Assembly: GCA_003576695.1 (NCBI GenBank)
Contig: QOZQ01000006.1
Span: 310,001 to 374,000 of the forward strand
Length of the DNA: 64,000 bases
From: Taklimakanibacter lacteus
GTDB taxonomy: Bacteria; Pseudomonadota; Alphaproteobacteria; Rhizobiales; Aestuariivirgaceae
Direction: 5' to 3'
The first letter of the stretch is position 1, and every line of letters starts with the position of its first letter. The position numbers were made by a program, and so were the translations under genes. Below the pieces are notes generated by a model that worked only from the letters and a program-made list of their open reading frames with translations, had not been told where the DNA came from and did no database searches. Shown here piece by piece: positions 10,160 through 17,063 of the stretch.

Positions 10160-11674
10160 TCACCCCGCAAGCAGTTGCGCAAAGATCGGCCCCGGATCGT
10201 CGATCTCGGCCAGCTTCCTGGCCGAAATCACCCAGACGCGTGTCGCCACGGCGCGGACGAATGCCCGGTCGTGGCTGACCAGAAGGCAGGCGGCGCCGTG
10301 CTCGATCAGCTCGCTTTCCAGCATGTCCTGGCCCTCGATATCGAGATGGTTCGTCGGCTCATCCAGCAGGTAGAAATTCGGCTCGCACAGCTTAAGCAGC
10401 AGCATCGCGAGCCGCGCCCGCTGGCCGCCGGAAAGCCGTGCGACGGGCGTCACCTGCGCGTCGATGCCGATCCCCGCCCCGGCGAGCCGCGCCCTCGCCT
10501 GATGGTCGCTCAGGCTGCTGGACCGCTTTACCGCGTCCCAGGGTGTCGGAAACCTGTCGAGTTGCGCCAGCGCCTGATCGGAATTGCCGAGTCTCAGGCT
10601 CGCAGCACCCCTTATATGCGCATCCTCCCCGGCAAGAGCCGCGCGCAGTCTTTCGACCAGTCGGGTCTTGCCCGTCCCGTTGGCCCCGAGCAAGGCGATC
10701 CGATCCCCTTTCTCGATCCAGAGCTTCCCGGTGCGGAACAGAAGCCGCCCGTCCGGCGTCGTGATCGCCGTATCGTTGATGGTCACCAGCGCCTTGGCAT
10801 GGGTGCCGCTGTTGGTCAGGCGGATCGTCCCGGCCGAGCGTTCCTGATGCGCCGGCCGCGCCCGCTCTTCCAGCCTGTCGGCCCTTTCGGAAAGCTGCCT
10901 GGTCTTTACGACCAAAAGGTCGGAGCCGGAATTGATGCCGATATTCTTGAGCTTGGCCGCCTGCTTGCGCAGATCCCGGACCTTGCGCATGTCGTTCTCA
11001 TACTGGCGGTCCCGCGCCATATCGCGCTCTCCCAAGGCCTGGAGAGCGCGGGAATAGGGAAGCGCGTAATCTTCACTTTCCTGCGGGCGCAGGAACAGGG
11101 TGCGGTTGGTCACATCATCGAGAAAGGCGCGATCATGGCTCGCCGCGATCACCGCGCAGTCGCGCGGCAGGGCCATGAGAAACCGCTCCAGCACGCCGAT
11201 CCGGCCAATGTCGAGATGGTTGGTCGGCTCGTCCAGGAGAAGGAGATCGGGTTCGGTCACGGCGGCCCGCGCCAGAAGCATGGTGCGCTGCCAGCCGCCG
11301 GACAGGCTGCGAATAGCGCGGCCTCTTATGGCCTTGTCCACCTGGAGATCATCGAGCAGGACATCAACCCGCCAGCTCTCCGTTTCGGCGATCTCAGGGG
11401 AAAGCGCGTCGCGCACCGCGTCATGGAAGCTGAGCGACAGCAGGTTTTCGGGCACATCCTGCGATGCGAAGGCGACGACCAGACCGCGCATATGGGTTAC
11501 GGCGCCTGTCGTGGCGTCTTCCTCGCCCGCCACGATGCGCAGGAGCGAGGATTTGCCTCGCCCATTGGCCGCGACGAGGCCGAGGCGGTCGCCCTTGGCG
11601 ACAGAGAAATTGAGTCCTCTGAAAAGGAACTCGCTGCGGGTCAGGGAAAGGTCTTTGACGGAGATAAGGGACAT
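10160..11674 (-). CDS. ABC-F family ATPase (ribosome-associated)
   Basis: This 504-residue protein has two ABC domains in one chain and no membrane segment, the ABC-F layout. Domain 1 has Walker A AANGRGKSS, signature LSGGWQR and Walker B LLLLDEPTNHLDI. Domain 2 has GANGTGKTR, LSGGQRARLAMLLLKL and YLLDEPTNHLDI. The region between them (about residues 195-300) is charged and helical, as in the P-site tRNA interaction motif linker. ABC-F proteins act on the ribosome; some protect against antibiotics and others modulate translation. Both ATP sites look intact. The ATG at 11674 has a weak ribosome site, and a short leader ORF with hairpins lies upstream, suggesting translational or attenuation control. 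Confidence 0.93.
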   Translation of the reverse strand: MSLISVKDLSLTRSEFLFRGLNFSVAKGDRLGLVAANGRGKSSLLRIVAGEEDATTGAVTHMRGLVVAFASQDVPENLLSLSFHDAVRDALSPEIAETESWRVDVLLDDLQVDKAIRGRAIRSLSGGWQRTMLLARAAVTEPDLLLLDEPTNHLDIGRIGVLERFLMALPRDCAVIAASHDRAFLDDVTNRTLFLRPQESEDYALPYSRALQALGERDMARDRQYENDMRKVRDLRKQAAKLKNIGINSGSDLLVVKTRQLSERADRLEERARPAHQERSAGTIRLTNSGTHAKALVTINDTAITTPDGRLLFRTGKLWIEKGDRIALLGANGTGKTRLVERLRAALAGEDAHIRGAASLRLGNSDQALAQLDRFPTPWDAVKRSSSLSDHQARARLAGAGIGIDAQVTPVARLSGGQRARLAMLLLKLCEPNFYLLDEPTNHLDIEGQDMLESELIEHGAACLLVSHDRAFVRAVATRVWVISARKLAEIDDPGPIFAQLLAG

Positions 11675-11696
11675 TGCGGTCTCATTGAGTCAGGGC

Positions 11697-11787
11697 GGCA
11701 CAACCAGCTGTGCCCGGAAAGGCTGACGATGAGACGGCGATGCGTTCCTCTGTCAGCCCCGCGAGATCAAGCGCGGGGCGAAGACAG
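11697..11787 (-). promoter_or_regulatory. Putative attenuator hairpins upstream of the ABC-F gene
   Basis: Three stems can form in the leader RNA (minus strand). Stem 1 (11750-11787) pairs CTGTC with GACAG and CCCCGCG with CGCGGGG, and lies within the last codons of the leader peptide. Stem 2 (11721-11758) pairs GGCTGAC with GTCAGCC and uses bases needed by stem 1, so the two exclude each other. Stem 3 (11697-11714) pairs GGCACA with TGTGCC just before the ABC-F start. No U-run follows, so control of translation or Rho access is more likely than intrinsic termination. This is seen by reading, not by folding calculation. Confidence 0.5.
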
Positions 11788-11824
11788 GTCCACGAGTTCG
11801 GTGATGGAAGTGCTGATGCAGCAC
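11753..11824 (-). CDS. Putative 23-residue leader peptide of the ABC-F gene
   Basis: A short ORF starts with GTG at 11824, six bases after a strong ribosome site (AGGAGAGG at 11831-11838 read on the minus strand). It encodes a 23-residue basic peptide beginning MLHQHFHHRTRG and ending LISRG. It is rich in His (4) and Arg (4). Its stop codon lies inside mutually exclusive stem structures 79 bases before the ABC-F ATG. Leader peptides that sense stalled ribosomes are known for antibiotic-responsive ABC-F genes; that this is one is inference. I do not recognise the peptide sequence. Confidence 0.5.
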   Translation of the reverse strand: MLHQHFHHRTRGPVFAPRLISRG

Positions 11825-11904
11825 CGACTTCCTCTCCTGTTTTGAACGCAAAGCCAACCTAGTCCGCTTAGCGCCGGATTGGCAATACCGCGCAGGGCGC
11901 CGGA

Positions 11905-12441
11905 TCACCCCTTGAAGCCGCCCGCCGCGAGGAAAGCCAGTTCCTCCGGGCTCGATTTCCGCCCCAATATGACATTGCGGTGCGGGAAGCGCCCGAAGCG
12001 GGCGATGATGTCGAGATGGAGCTTGGCCCAATGGACCATGTCGCCCGGGTCGCGCGCCGTGAACAGGGCGACACAGCGCTGCTGAGCATCGAGATCCTCG
12101 GCATGTTCGTAGGGCATCAGGAACCATCTCGCCTGTGGCGCCGGGAACTGCAGATGATCGCCGCGCGCGATGGCCTCTTTGGCGAGCGCCAGCGCCTTCT
12201 TGTCGGCGGCGAAAGCGAGCGGCGAGCCGCGATGGATATTGCGTGAGAACTGGTCGAGCAGGATGACGAGCGCCAGGGCACCTTTCGGCGTCTTCGCCCA
12301 GTGGTCGAAGGCACCCTCGCGCGCTTGCGCCAGCGCCTGCTTGAAGCGCACCGACAATTGTCCGTCGAAAGCAGCATCCTTGGTGAACCAGCGGTCTTCG
12401 CCGGCGCTGAACCAGAAATCGAGCACGTCGTCCGGCGTCAT
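11905..12441 (-). CDS. DUF924 family protein
   Basis: This 178-residue soluble protein shows the full DUF924 signature: MTPDDVLDFWFSAG at the start, LVILLDQFSRNIHRGSPLAF in the middle, and FLMPYEHAEDLDAQQRCVAL followed by FGRFPHRNVILGR. Members are TPR-like, mostly helical proteins of unknown activity. The ATG at 12441 overlaps the stop of mobB by four bases, making it the last gene of the MOSC-mobA-mobB cluster. The frame is open on both sides of the gene, but those extensions are shadows of mobB and of the ABC-F leader. Confidence 0.92.
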   Translation of the reverse strand: MTPDDVLDFWFSAGEDRWFTKDAAFDGQLSVRFKQALAQAREGAFDHWAKTPKGALALVILLDQFSRNIHRGSPLAFAADKKALALAKEAIARGDHLQFPAPQARWFLMPYEHAEDLDAQQRCVALFTARDPGDMVHWAKLHLDIIARFGRFPHRNVILGRKSSPEELAFLAAGGFKG

Positions 12442-12947
12442 GTCCTGGCAAGCTCCATATGCCTGATGATGAAATCCGTGAGCGCTCCGACGTGATCGCG
12501 GTCGAAGACCGGCACCGGCGCATCGGCGATTGCGCCATTGGCGGCGATCGCCACGATGGTCGGATCCTCGCCCGCGAGCTTCGGGTGATCGAGGCTTAGA
12601 TTGCGCACCTCGATCTTCTCATGCGTTCCGTGCTTGTAGCCCTCGACGATCACGAGATCGCAAGGATCGAGCATGCCGAGGATCGTTGCGAAGGACGGCT
12701 CCGCCTCGCCGCGCAATTCATGGATGATGGCCCAGCGCTGGCCCGATATCACCGCGACCTCGCTGGCGCCGGCCTGCCGGTGGCGGAAGCTGTCGCGCCC
12801 TTCATGATCGATGTCGAAGGAATGATGCGCATGCTTGACGGTGGCGATGCGATAGCCGCGCCCCGTCAGCTCGCGCACCAGCTTCTCGACCAGCGTGGTC
12901 TTGCCGGCATTCTTGAAGCCGGCGACACCGATGACCTTTTGCATCAT
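12438..12947 (-). CDS. mobB: Molybdopterin-guanine dinucleotide biosynthesis protein B
   Basis: MobB is a small GTPase that assists MobA in attaching GMP to molybdopterin. The 169-residue product has the P-loop GVAGFKNAGKTTLVEKLVRE, the conserved TVKHAHHSFDIDHEGRDSFR segment and VIVEGYKHG. Start choice is between ATGs at 12947 and 12944; the first overlaps the mobA stop (ATGA) and is preferred. It is flanked by mobA upstream and a DUF924 gene downstream, both through four-base overlaps. Confidence 0.95.
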   Translation of the reverse strand: MMQKVIGVAGFKNAGKTTLVEKLVRELTGRGYRIATVKHAHHSFDIDHEGRDSFRHRQAGASEVAVISGQRWAIIHELRGEAEPSFATILGMLDPCDLVIVEGYKHGTHEKIEVRNLSLDHPKLAGEDPTIVAIAANGAIADAPVPVFDRDHVGALTDFIIRHMELART

Positions 12948-13552
12948 GGCCGGAACTCCGCCTGGATCTCGAGCGCGGTGCTCACATCCGCTGGCCCATT
13001 GATGTTGAAGAAGGGATCATAGGGCTGGACCGGCCATTCGGCGACGCCGGCATCATGGCCGAGCGCCCAGTGATGGACCGAACGTGGGCTGCTCTCGATG
13101 AACTCTGCAAGCTGCGGCGCAAGCGTCGCTTTCCACAGGCCGAAAACCGGATGCAGCCTCTCGCCGGACCGTGCCACGGCCATGTCTTTCCCGGCCGCCG
13201 CATCGGCGAGCTTCGCCACCAGATCGCGCGGGAAGAACGGCGTGTCGACGGCAGCCGTTGTGATCCAGGCGACATTGTTCCGCGCCGCCCAGCGCAGCGC
13301 AGCGAGAATGCCGGCGAGCGGACCCAGATGATCGCCTTCGGGGTCCGTTACGACCGGCAGGCCATAGCGACCGAGGTCGCCTCTATCCTCATGCACATTG
13401 ATGATGAGCGAAGCGGCCTGGGGCCTGAGCCTTTCGATGGCGCGGTCGAGCAGTCTCGATCCGTCAAGAATGAATCGCGCTTTGTCTTCGCCCATGCGGC
13501 GCGATTGCCCGCCGGCCAGGATGCAGCCGGCGATATCGCGGGCGGGGTTCAC
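12944..13552 (-). CDS. mobA: Molybdenum cofactor guanylyltransferase
   Basis: MobA transfers GMP from GTP to molybdopterin to make the MGD form of the cofactor. The 202-residue protein has the nucleotide-binding start AGCILAGGQSRRMGEDKARF, then GPLAGILAALRWA and the acidic TAAVDTPFFP. The start is a GTG at 13552 whose bases overlap the TGA of the MOSC gene (GTGA); upstream open frame is shadow coding. The end is ..NGPADVSTALEIQAEFRP, similar to other MobA C-termini with a final NINGPADL-type motif. Confidence 0.93.
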   Translation of the reverse strand: MNPARDIAGCILAGGQSRRMGEDKARFILDGSRLLDRAIERLRPQAASLIINVHEDRGDLGRYGLPVVTDPEGDHLGPLAGILAALRWAARNNVAWITTAAVDTPFFPRDLVAKLADAAAGKDMAVARSGERLHPVFGLWKATLAPQLAEFIESSPRSVHHWALGHDAGVAEWPVQPYDPFFNINGPADVSTALEIQAEFRP

Positions 13553-14136
13553 GCGGGGGCGCCGCCATAAAGGCGCTGCGGCGGGATCCAGATGGTGATG
13601 GCATCGCCGACGCGCACATCGCCTTCGCGCTCGACCCAGGCGGTGATGCCGCGCTTGTGCTTGGCGGCCTTCACGAAGCCGACCTTCTGATCCGGATTGT
13701 GCTTTTCGATGATCTCGGCCGGATAGCGGCAGGGCTCGTTCTCCATGTCGACCACGATGGTGGCGCCGGAGGGGAACTGCACCCGCGAGGAGGGCGGCAG
13801 CAGCGTGAGGTCGGCAATGCCGGACGTCACCATATTGGCGCCGACCCATTCGGGCTTGACGCTCGGAATCTCCATGATCGCGGCTATGTCGGCCAGCTCC
13901 TCGACCGAGAGCAAAGTAAGCTGGCGCACATTGCGGATCGGCGTGTTGCGCGGATATTGCCTTATGGTGCGCACATCGGCGGGCCGCGTCAGCCCGCTAT
14001 GGCAATCGCCTGCGATCCCGTCGAAGCGCAAGGTCAGCGCGTCGGTGGGTGATTTCTCGAGACCGGTCTTGCGGTCTTCATTCTTGAGCAGCGCCTCGAC
14101 GCGTCCGGTCGTGGCGAGCTTGGTCAGAAGGGGCAT
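13549..14136 (-). CDS. MOSC domain-containing protein
   Basis: This 195-residue protein has a beta-rich MOSC fold related to molybdenum cofactor sulfurases. The conserved metal/sulfur-binding cysteine is in MENEPCRYPAEIIE near residue 136, and RQLTLLSVEELADIA and WVGANMVTSG fit the family. It probably handles sulfur or Mo cofactor transfer, consistent with its overlap with mobA and mobB downstream. It is divergent from the TusA-like gene, itself a sulfur carrier family, across 62 bases. Confidence 0.9.
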   Translation of the reverse strand: MPLLTKLATTGRVEALLKNEDRKTGLEKSPTDALTLRFDGIAGDCHSGLTRPADVRTIRQYPRNTPIRNVRQLTLLSVEELADIAAIMEIPSVKPEWVGANMVTSGIADLTLLPPSSRVQFPSGATIVVDMENEPCRYPAEIIEKHNPDQKVGFVKAAKHKRGITAWVEREGDVRVGDAITIWIPPQRLYGGAPA

Positions 14137-14198
14137 GAAAATCTCCTATCGGCCCGTCGCATAGCAGGTCGCGGATAGCCCCGCTATAGTGCGCGGCC

Positions 14199-14423
14199 AT
14201 GACCGAACATGAACTCGATGCCCGGGGGCTTTTATGCCCGCTGCCGGTGCTGAAGGCCCGCAAGCGCCTGGAGGGCCTCAAATCCGGCGAGATGCTGAAG
14301 CTCATTGCCACCGACCCCGCTTCCGTCATAGACGTTCCGCACTTCTGTACCGAGCAGGGCCATGAGCTCGTCTCGCATGAGACGAAGGAAGGCCGCCATA
14401 TTTTCAGGATCAGGCGCAAATGA
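14199..14423 (+). CDS. TusA-like sulfur carrier protein
   Basis: This 74-residue SirA/TusA-fold protein has the defining motif DARGLLCPLPVLKARKRL, with the persulfide-carrying Cys13. TusA proteins relay sulfur to tRNA thiolation, cofactor synthesis or other acceptors. The C-terminal half (PHFCTEQGHELVSHETKEG) is typical of stand-alone family members. The ATGA overlap with the downstream DDAH-family gene shows coupled translation. Divergence from the MOSC-mobA-mobB operon suggests a possible link to molybdenum cofactor sulfuration; that is inference. Confidence 0.9.
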   Translation: MTEHELDARGLLCPLPVLKARKRLEGLKSGEMLKLIATDPASVIDVPHFCTEQGHELVSHETKEGRHIFRIRRK

Positions 14424-15298
14424 GCTTCGACTTCGGCAGTTTCAACAATTGGGGATCGCTCAGGCGGGTGGCGGTGCGTCCGCCCTCGGTCGCCTTCAAG
14501 AGCGACGCGCGGCTCGATGCCGAATGGCGGCCGCTCAACTACCATTCGCGGCCCGATCTCGCCGAGTCCAACCGGGAATTCGCGCGTGTCGAGGCGATTC
14601 TGAAAGTCGCCGGCGCCGAGGTCATCCCTTTGCCCGATGGCGACGGGCTGACGCTCGATTCGCTCTATACCCATGACGCGCTGATCGTGACGCCCAATGG
14701 CCTGGTCCGGCCGCATATGGGCAAGCCGCAGCGCCGCCGCGAGGCGCAGGTCAATGGCGCGCATCTCGAAAAGCTGGGCTTCCCGATCGCCGGCGAGATT
14801 GCGGCGCCCGGCTCGGTCGAGGGCGGCGATCTCGTCTGGATCGATCGCCACACGCTGCTCGCCGGCATCGGCTATCGCACCAACCGCGAAGGCATCGCGC
14901 AATTGCGCAGGCTTGCCGGCCCCGATGTCGAGATAATCGAATTCGACCTGCCGCATTACAAGGGCAGGAGCGACGTGTTCCATCTGATGTCGGTCCTGAG
15001 CCCGCTCGATAAGGACCTGGCGGTCGTCTATTTGCCGCTGATGCCGGTCAGGCTCGTCCAGTTCCTCGAAAGCCGCGGTATCGGCTTCGTCGAGGTGCCG
15101 GATGAGGAATTCGACTCCATGGGCTGCAATGTCCTGGCCATCGGCCCCCGCCACGCCATGATGGTGGCGGGCAACCCCGAGACCGAGCGCCGCATGAAGA
15201 CGCAGGGAGTCAAGGTCGAGGTCATCAAGGCCGACGAGATCTGCCGCAAGGGCGAAGGCGGCCCGACCTGCATGACGCGCCCGCTGGTCCGCGGATAA
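14420..15298 (+). CDS. Dimethylarginine dimethylaminohydrolase-family amidinohydrolase
   Basis: This 292-residue guanidino-group-modifying enzyme has a beta-propeller fold. The nucleophilic Cys284 is in EGGPTCMTRPL close to the C-terminus, the catalytic His is in SDVFHLMSVLSPL, and substrate-binding stretches YTHDALIV and GSVEGGDLVWID are present. Family members hydrolyse methylarginines to citrulline plus methylamine, or act on arginine or N-succinylarginine; here DDAH is the best match but the substrate is not proven. The ATG at 14420 overlaps the TusA-like stop by four bases. Confidence 0.85.
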   Translation: MSFDFGSFNNWGSLRRVAVRPPSVAFKSDARLDAEWRPLNYHSRPDLAESNREFARVEAILKVAGAEVIPLPDGDGLTLDSLYTHDALIVTPNGLVRPHMGKPQRRREAQVNGAHLEKLGFPIAGEIAAPGSVEGGDLVWIDRHTLLAGIGYRTNREGIAQLRRLAGPDVEIIEFDLPHYKGRSDVFHLMSVLSPLDKDLAVVYLPLMPVRLVQFLESRGIGFVEVPDEEFDSMGCNVLAIGPRHAMMVAGNPETERRMKTQGVKVEVIKADEICRKGEGGPTCMTRPLVRG

Positions 15299-15302
15299 TT
15301 CC

Positions 15303-15401
15303 GTCATCCCGGCGAAAGCCGGGACCTCCTGAATAAGCGCGAGCGGGCGACGCTGCCCGGTTGGTGAGAATTTAAGGGGTCCCGGCTTTCGCCGGGATGA
15401 C
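15303..15401. repeat. Palindromic intergenic repeat, family A, copy 1
   Basis: A 99-base element is bounded by inverted ends GTCATCCCGGCGAAAGCCGGG and its reverse complement, each end itself a hairpin (CCCGGC, GAAA loop, GCCGGG). The centre contains CCTGAATAAG. Two more copies of nearly equal length lie at 25820 and 34363. It sits between the convergent DDAH-like and ArsC-like genes and may serve as a bidirectional transcript end. Confidence 0.9.
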
Positions 15402-15410
15402 GGGATTGGG

Positions 15411-15758
15411 TTAACCGATGAATCCCTTCACCTTGTCCGAAAATCCCACTGTCACCGACCCATCCTTGTGCTCGATGAGCGGCCGGCGGATGAGCGAGGG
15501 ATTTTTCACCGCGAGCGACACGGCCTTGGCCTCGGTGAGGTTCTCCGTCTCGGCAGCCGGCAGGCCGCGCCATGTATAGCCGGCGCGGTTGATCAGCTTC
15601 TCCCAGCCGCCCAGCGCCTTCGACCACTTCGCCACCTGGTCCTTCGACAATTTGTCTTCCTTCACGTCGCTGAAGTCATAGGCCTTCTTCTTCTTGTCGA
15701 GATAGTCCATGGCCTTCTGGCAGGTGGTGCATTTCTTGAGGCCGAACAGCTTGAGCAT
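15411..15758 (-). CDS. ArsC/Spx family thioredoxin-fold protein
   Basis: This 115-residue protein is of the arsenate reductase (ArsC)-like family. The N-terminal MLKLFGLKKCTTCQKAMDYL carries a Cys10-x-x-Cys13 pair, and NPSLIRRPLIEHKDG is the usual C-terminal substrate-loop region. It is closer to the short YffB-type proteins than to plasmid ArsC, so glutathione- or thioredoxin-linked reductase activity is possible but arsenate specificity is uncertain. It starts just downstream of the CobW gene on the same strand (18-base gap). Confidence 0.88.
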   Translation of the reverse strand: MLKLFGLKKCTTCQKAMDYLDKKKKAYDFSDVKEDKLSKDQVAKWSKALGGWEKLINRAGYTWRGLPAAETENLTEAKAVSLAVKNPSLIRRPLIEHKDGSVTVGFSDKVKGFIG

Positions 15759-15776
15759 CGGGAATCTCCGGGGGGT

Positions 15777-16919
15777 CTAGGATGGCGTGTTGAGGGAAAG
15801 TGTCTTGTCGGTGTGGAAGGCGCCGGCGCCCGAGATCTGGTCGGTGAAGGCCTTGAACAGCTCCTCGATCAGGCGCTTCTCGATGTCCTTGACGATGAAG
15901 ACGAGGCGGGTGCGCTCGTCGCCATCCGGCCATTCGGCAAGCCGGACGGGCGGGTGATAGATATGCTGCACGCCATGCAGCACGATCGGACGCTGGGGAT
16001 CATCGGCGACCTTCACGATGCCCTTCATGCGCAGCATATTGGCGCCGTGGAAGGATTGTAGAAGCCCCAGGAACATATCGAGCCCCGCCGCGCTGATGGC
16101 GCGCTCGTCCGAGAAGGTGAAGGAGCGGATATGGTCGTCATGGCGCGACACGTCATGATGATCATGGTCATGGTCGTGATGATGATGGTGGTCATGGCCG
16201 TGATGATGGCGCTGCCGCCGCCGCTTCTCGCCCGTCGCATAGGCTTCGGCGCTGAGCCAGCTGCGCACATCGAGCGACTTGGTCTCGGGATTGTAGAGGC
16301 CGCTGTTGAACAGACGCGCCGCGGTCGCCTCGCCGCGATGGGTGGTGAGGATGCGCGCCGCCGGGTTGAGCGACCGGAGCCTGCCGATCAGCGAATGGAG
16401 CGCGTCTTCGCCCGCCCGCCCCGACAGGAGGTCGAGCTTGGTCAGCACCAGCCGGTCGGCGACGGCGGCCTGCTTCACGGCTTCGGCATGGGCATCGAGC
16501 GTCGCCTCGCCCTGGACGCCGTCGATGACGGTGATGACGCTTTCGAGCCGGCAGCGCTGCAGCAGTTCCGGCTCGCTCATCACCGTATGCAGGACGGGGG
16601 CGGGATCGGCGAGGCCGGTCGTCTCGATGATGATGCGGTCGAATTTTTTGAGCTCGCCCTGGTCGCGCCTTGCGATGAGCTTCGCCATCGTGTCGATGAG
16701 ATCGCCGCGGATGGTGCAGCACAGGCAGCCGGACGACATTTCGAAGACATTCTCGTCCGAGCGCTCGACCAGCAGATGGTCGAGGCCGATCTCGCCGAAC
16801 TCATTGATGATGACGGCGGCATTGCCCAGCATCGGGTCCTTGAGGAGCCCATTGAGCAGGGTCGTCTTGCCGGCGCCGAGGAAGCCGGTGATCACCGATA
16901 CGGGGAGGATGTCATTCAT
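15777..16919 (-). CDS. CobW/COG0523 family metallochaperone GTPase
   Basis: This 380-residue G3E GTPase has Walker A VITGFLGAGKTTLLNGLLKD, the metal-binding CxCC motif in SSGCLCCTIRGDL, ETTGLADPAP and the base-specificity LTKLDL. A long histidine-rich stretch (about residues 238-262, over ten His interleaved with Asp) links the GTPase and the C-terminal CobW domain. Such loops bind zinc or other divalent metals. Members deliver Zn, Co or Fe to client proteins. The exact metal is unknown. No cobalamin genes are nearby, so a cobaltochelatase role is not supported. Confidence 0.92.
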   Translation of the reverse strand: MNDILPVSVITGFLGAGKTTLLNGLLKDPMLGNAAVIINEFGEIGLDHLLVERSDENVFEMSSGCLCCTIRGDLIDTMAKLIARRDQGELKKFDRIIIETTGLADPAPVLHTVMSEPELLQRCRLESVITVIDGVQGEATLDAHAEAVKQAAVADRLVLTKLDLLSGRAGEDALHSLIGRLRSLNPAARILTTHRGEATAARLFNSGLYNPETKSLDVRSWLSAEAYATGEKRRRQRHHHGHDHHHHHDHDHDHHDVSRHDDHIRSFTFSDERAISAAGLDMFLGLLQSFHGANMLRMKGIVKVADDPQRPIVLHGVQHIYHPPVRLAEWPDGDERTRLVFIVKDIEKRLIEELFKAFTDQISGAGAFHTDKTLSLNTPS

Positions 16920-17014
16920 GTCGGGCTGATATAGGCGATCATCCGCCGTCCGTCAGCCCCGGCAAAACCTCACCTGTTTCATACGTGATTCACCCCTGGC
17001 TCATGCCGGAGCGA

Positions 17015-17060
17015 GGCGGGCCTGCCCGCCGAAGCGAAGCCTCGGCTTCGCGAAGGCGGG
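17015..17060. terminator. Nested GC-rich hairpin after the D,D-carboxypeptidase gene
   Basis: Stacked inverted repeats: GGCGGG...CCCGCC at 17015-17030, CGAAGC-CTCG-GCTTCG at 17035-17050, and CCCGCC...GGCGGG closing 17025-17060. The element begins four bases beyond the stop codon of the minus-strand carboxypeptidase gene and lacks a U-tract. It may end that transcript or be a small intergenic repeat. Confidence 0.45.
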
Positions 17061-17063
17061 AAC

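Noticed and set aside
11753-12538. A 261-residue minus-strand protein across the DUF924 gene and ABC-F leader
   Set aside because: Most of it is a shadow of DUF924; only its last 23 codons, with their own ribosome site, are a candidate leader peptide.
16131-16934. Plus-strand frame opposite the CobW gene with a Met/Val-rich start
   Set aside because: It is the antisense of the His/Asp-rich loop and GTPase domain; no family resemblance.
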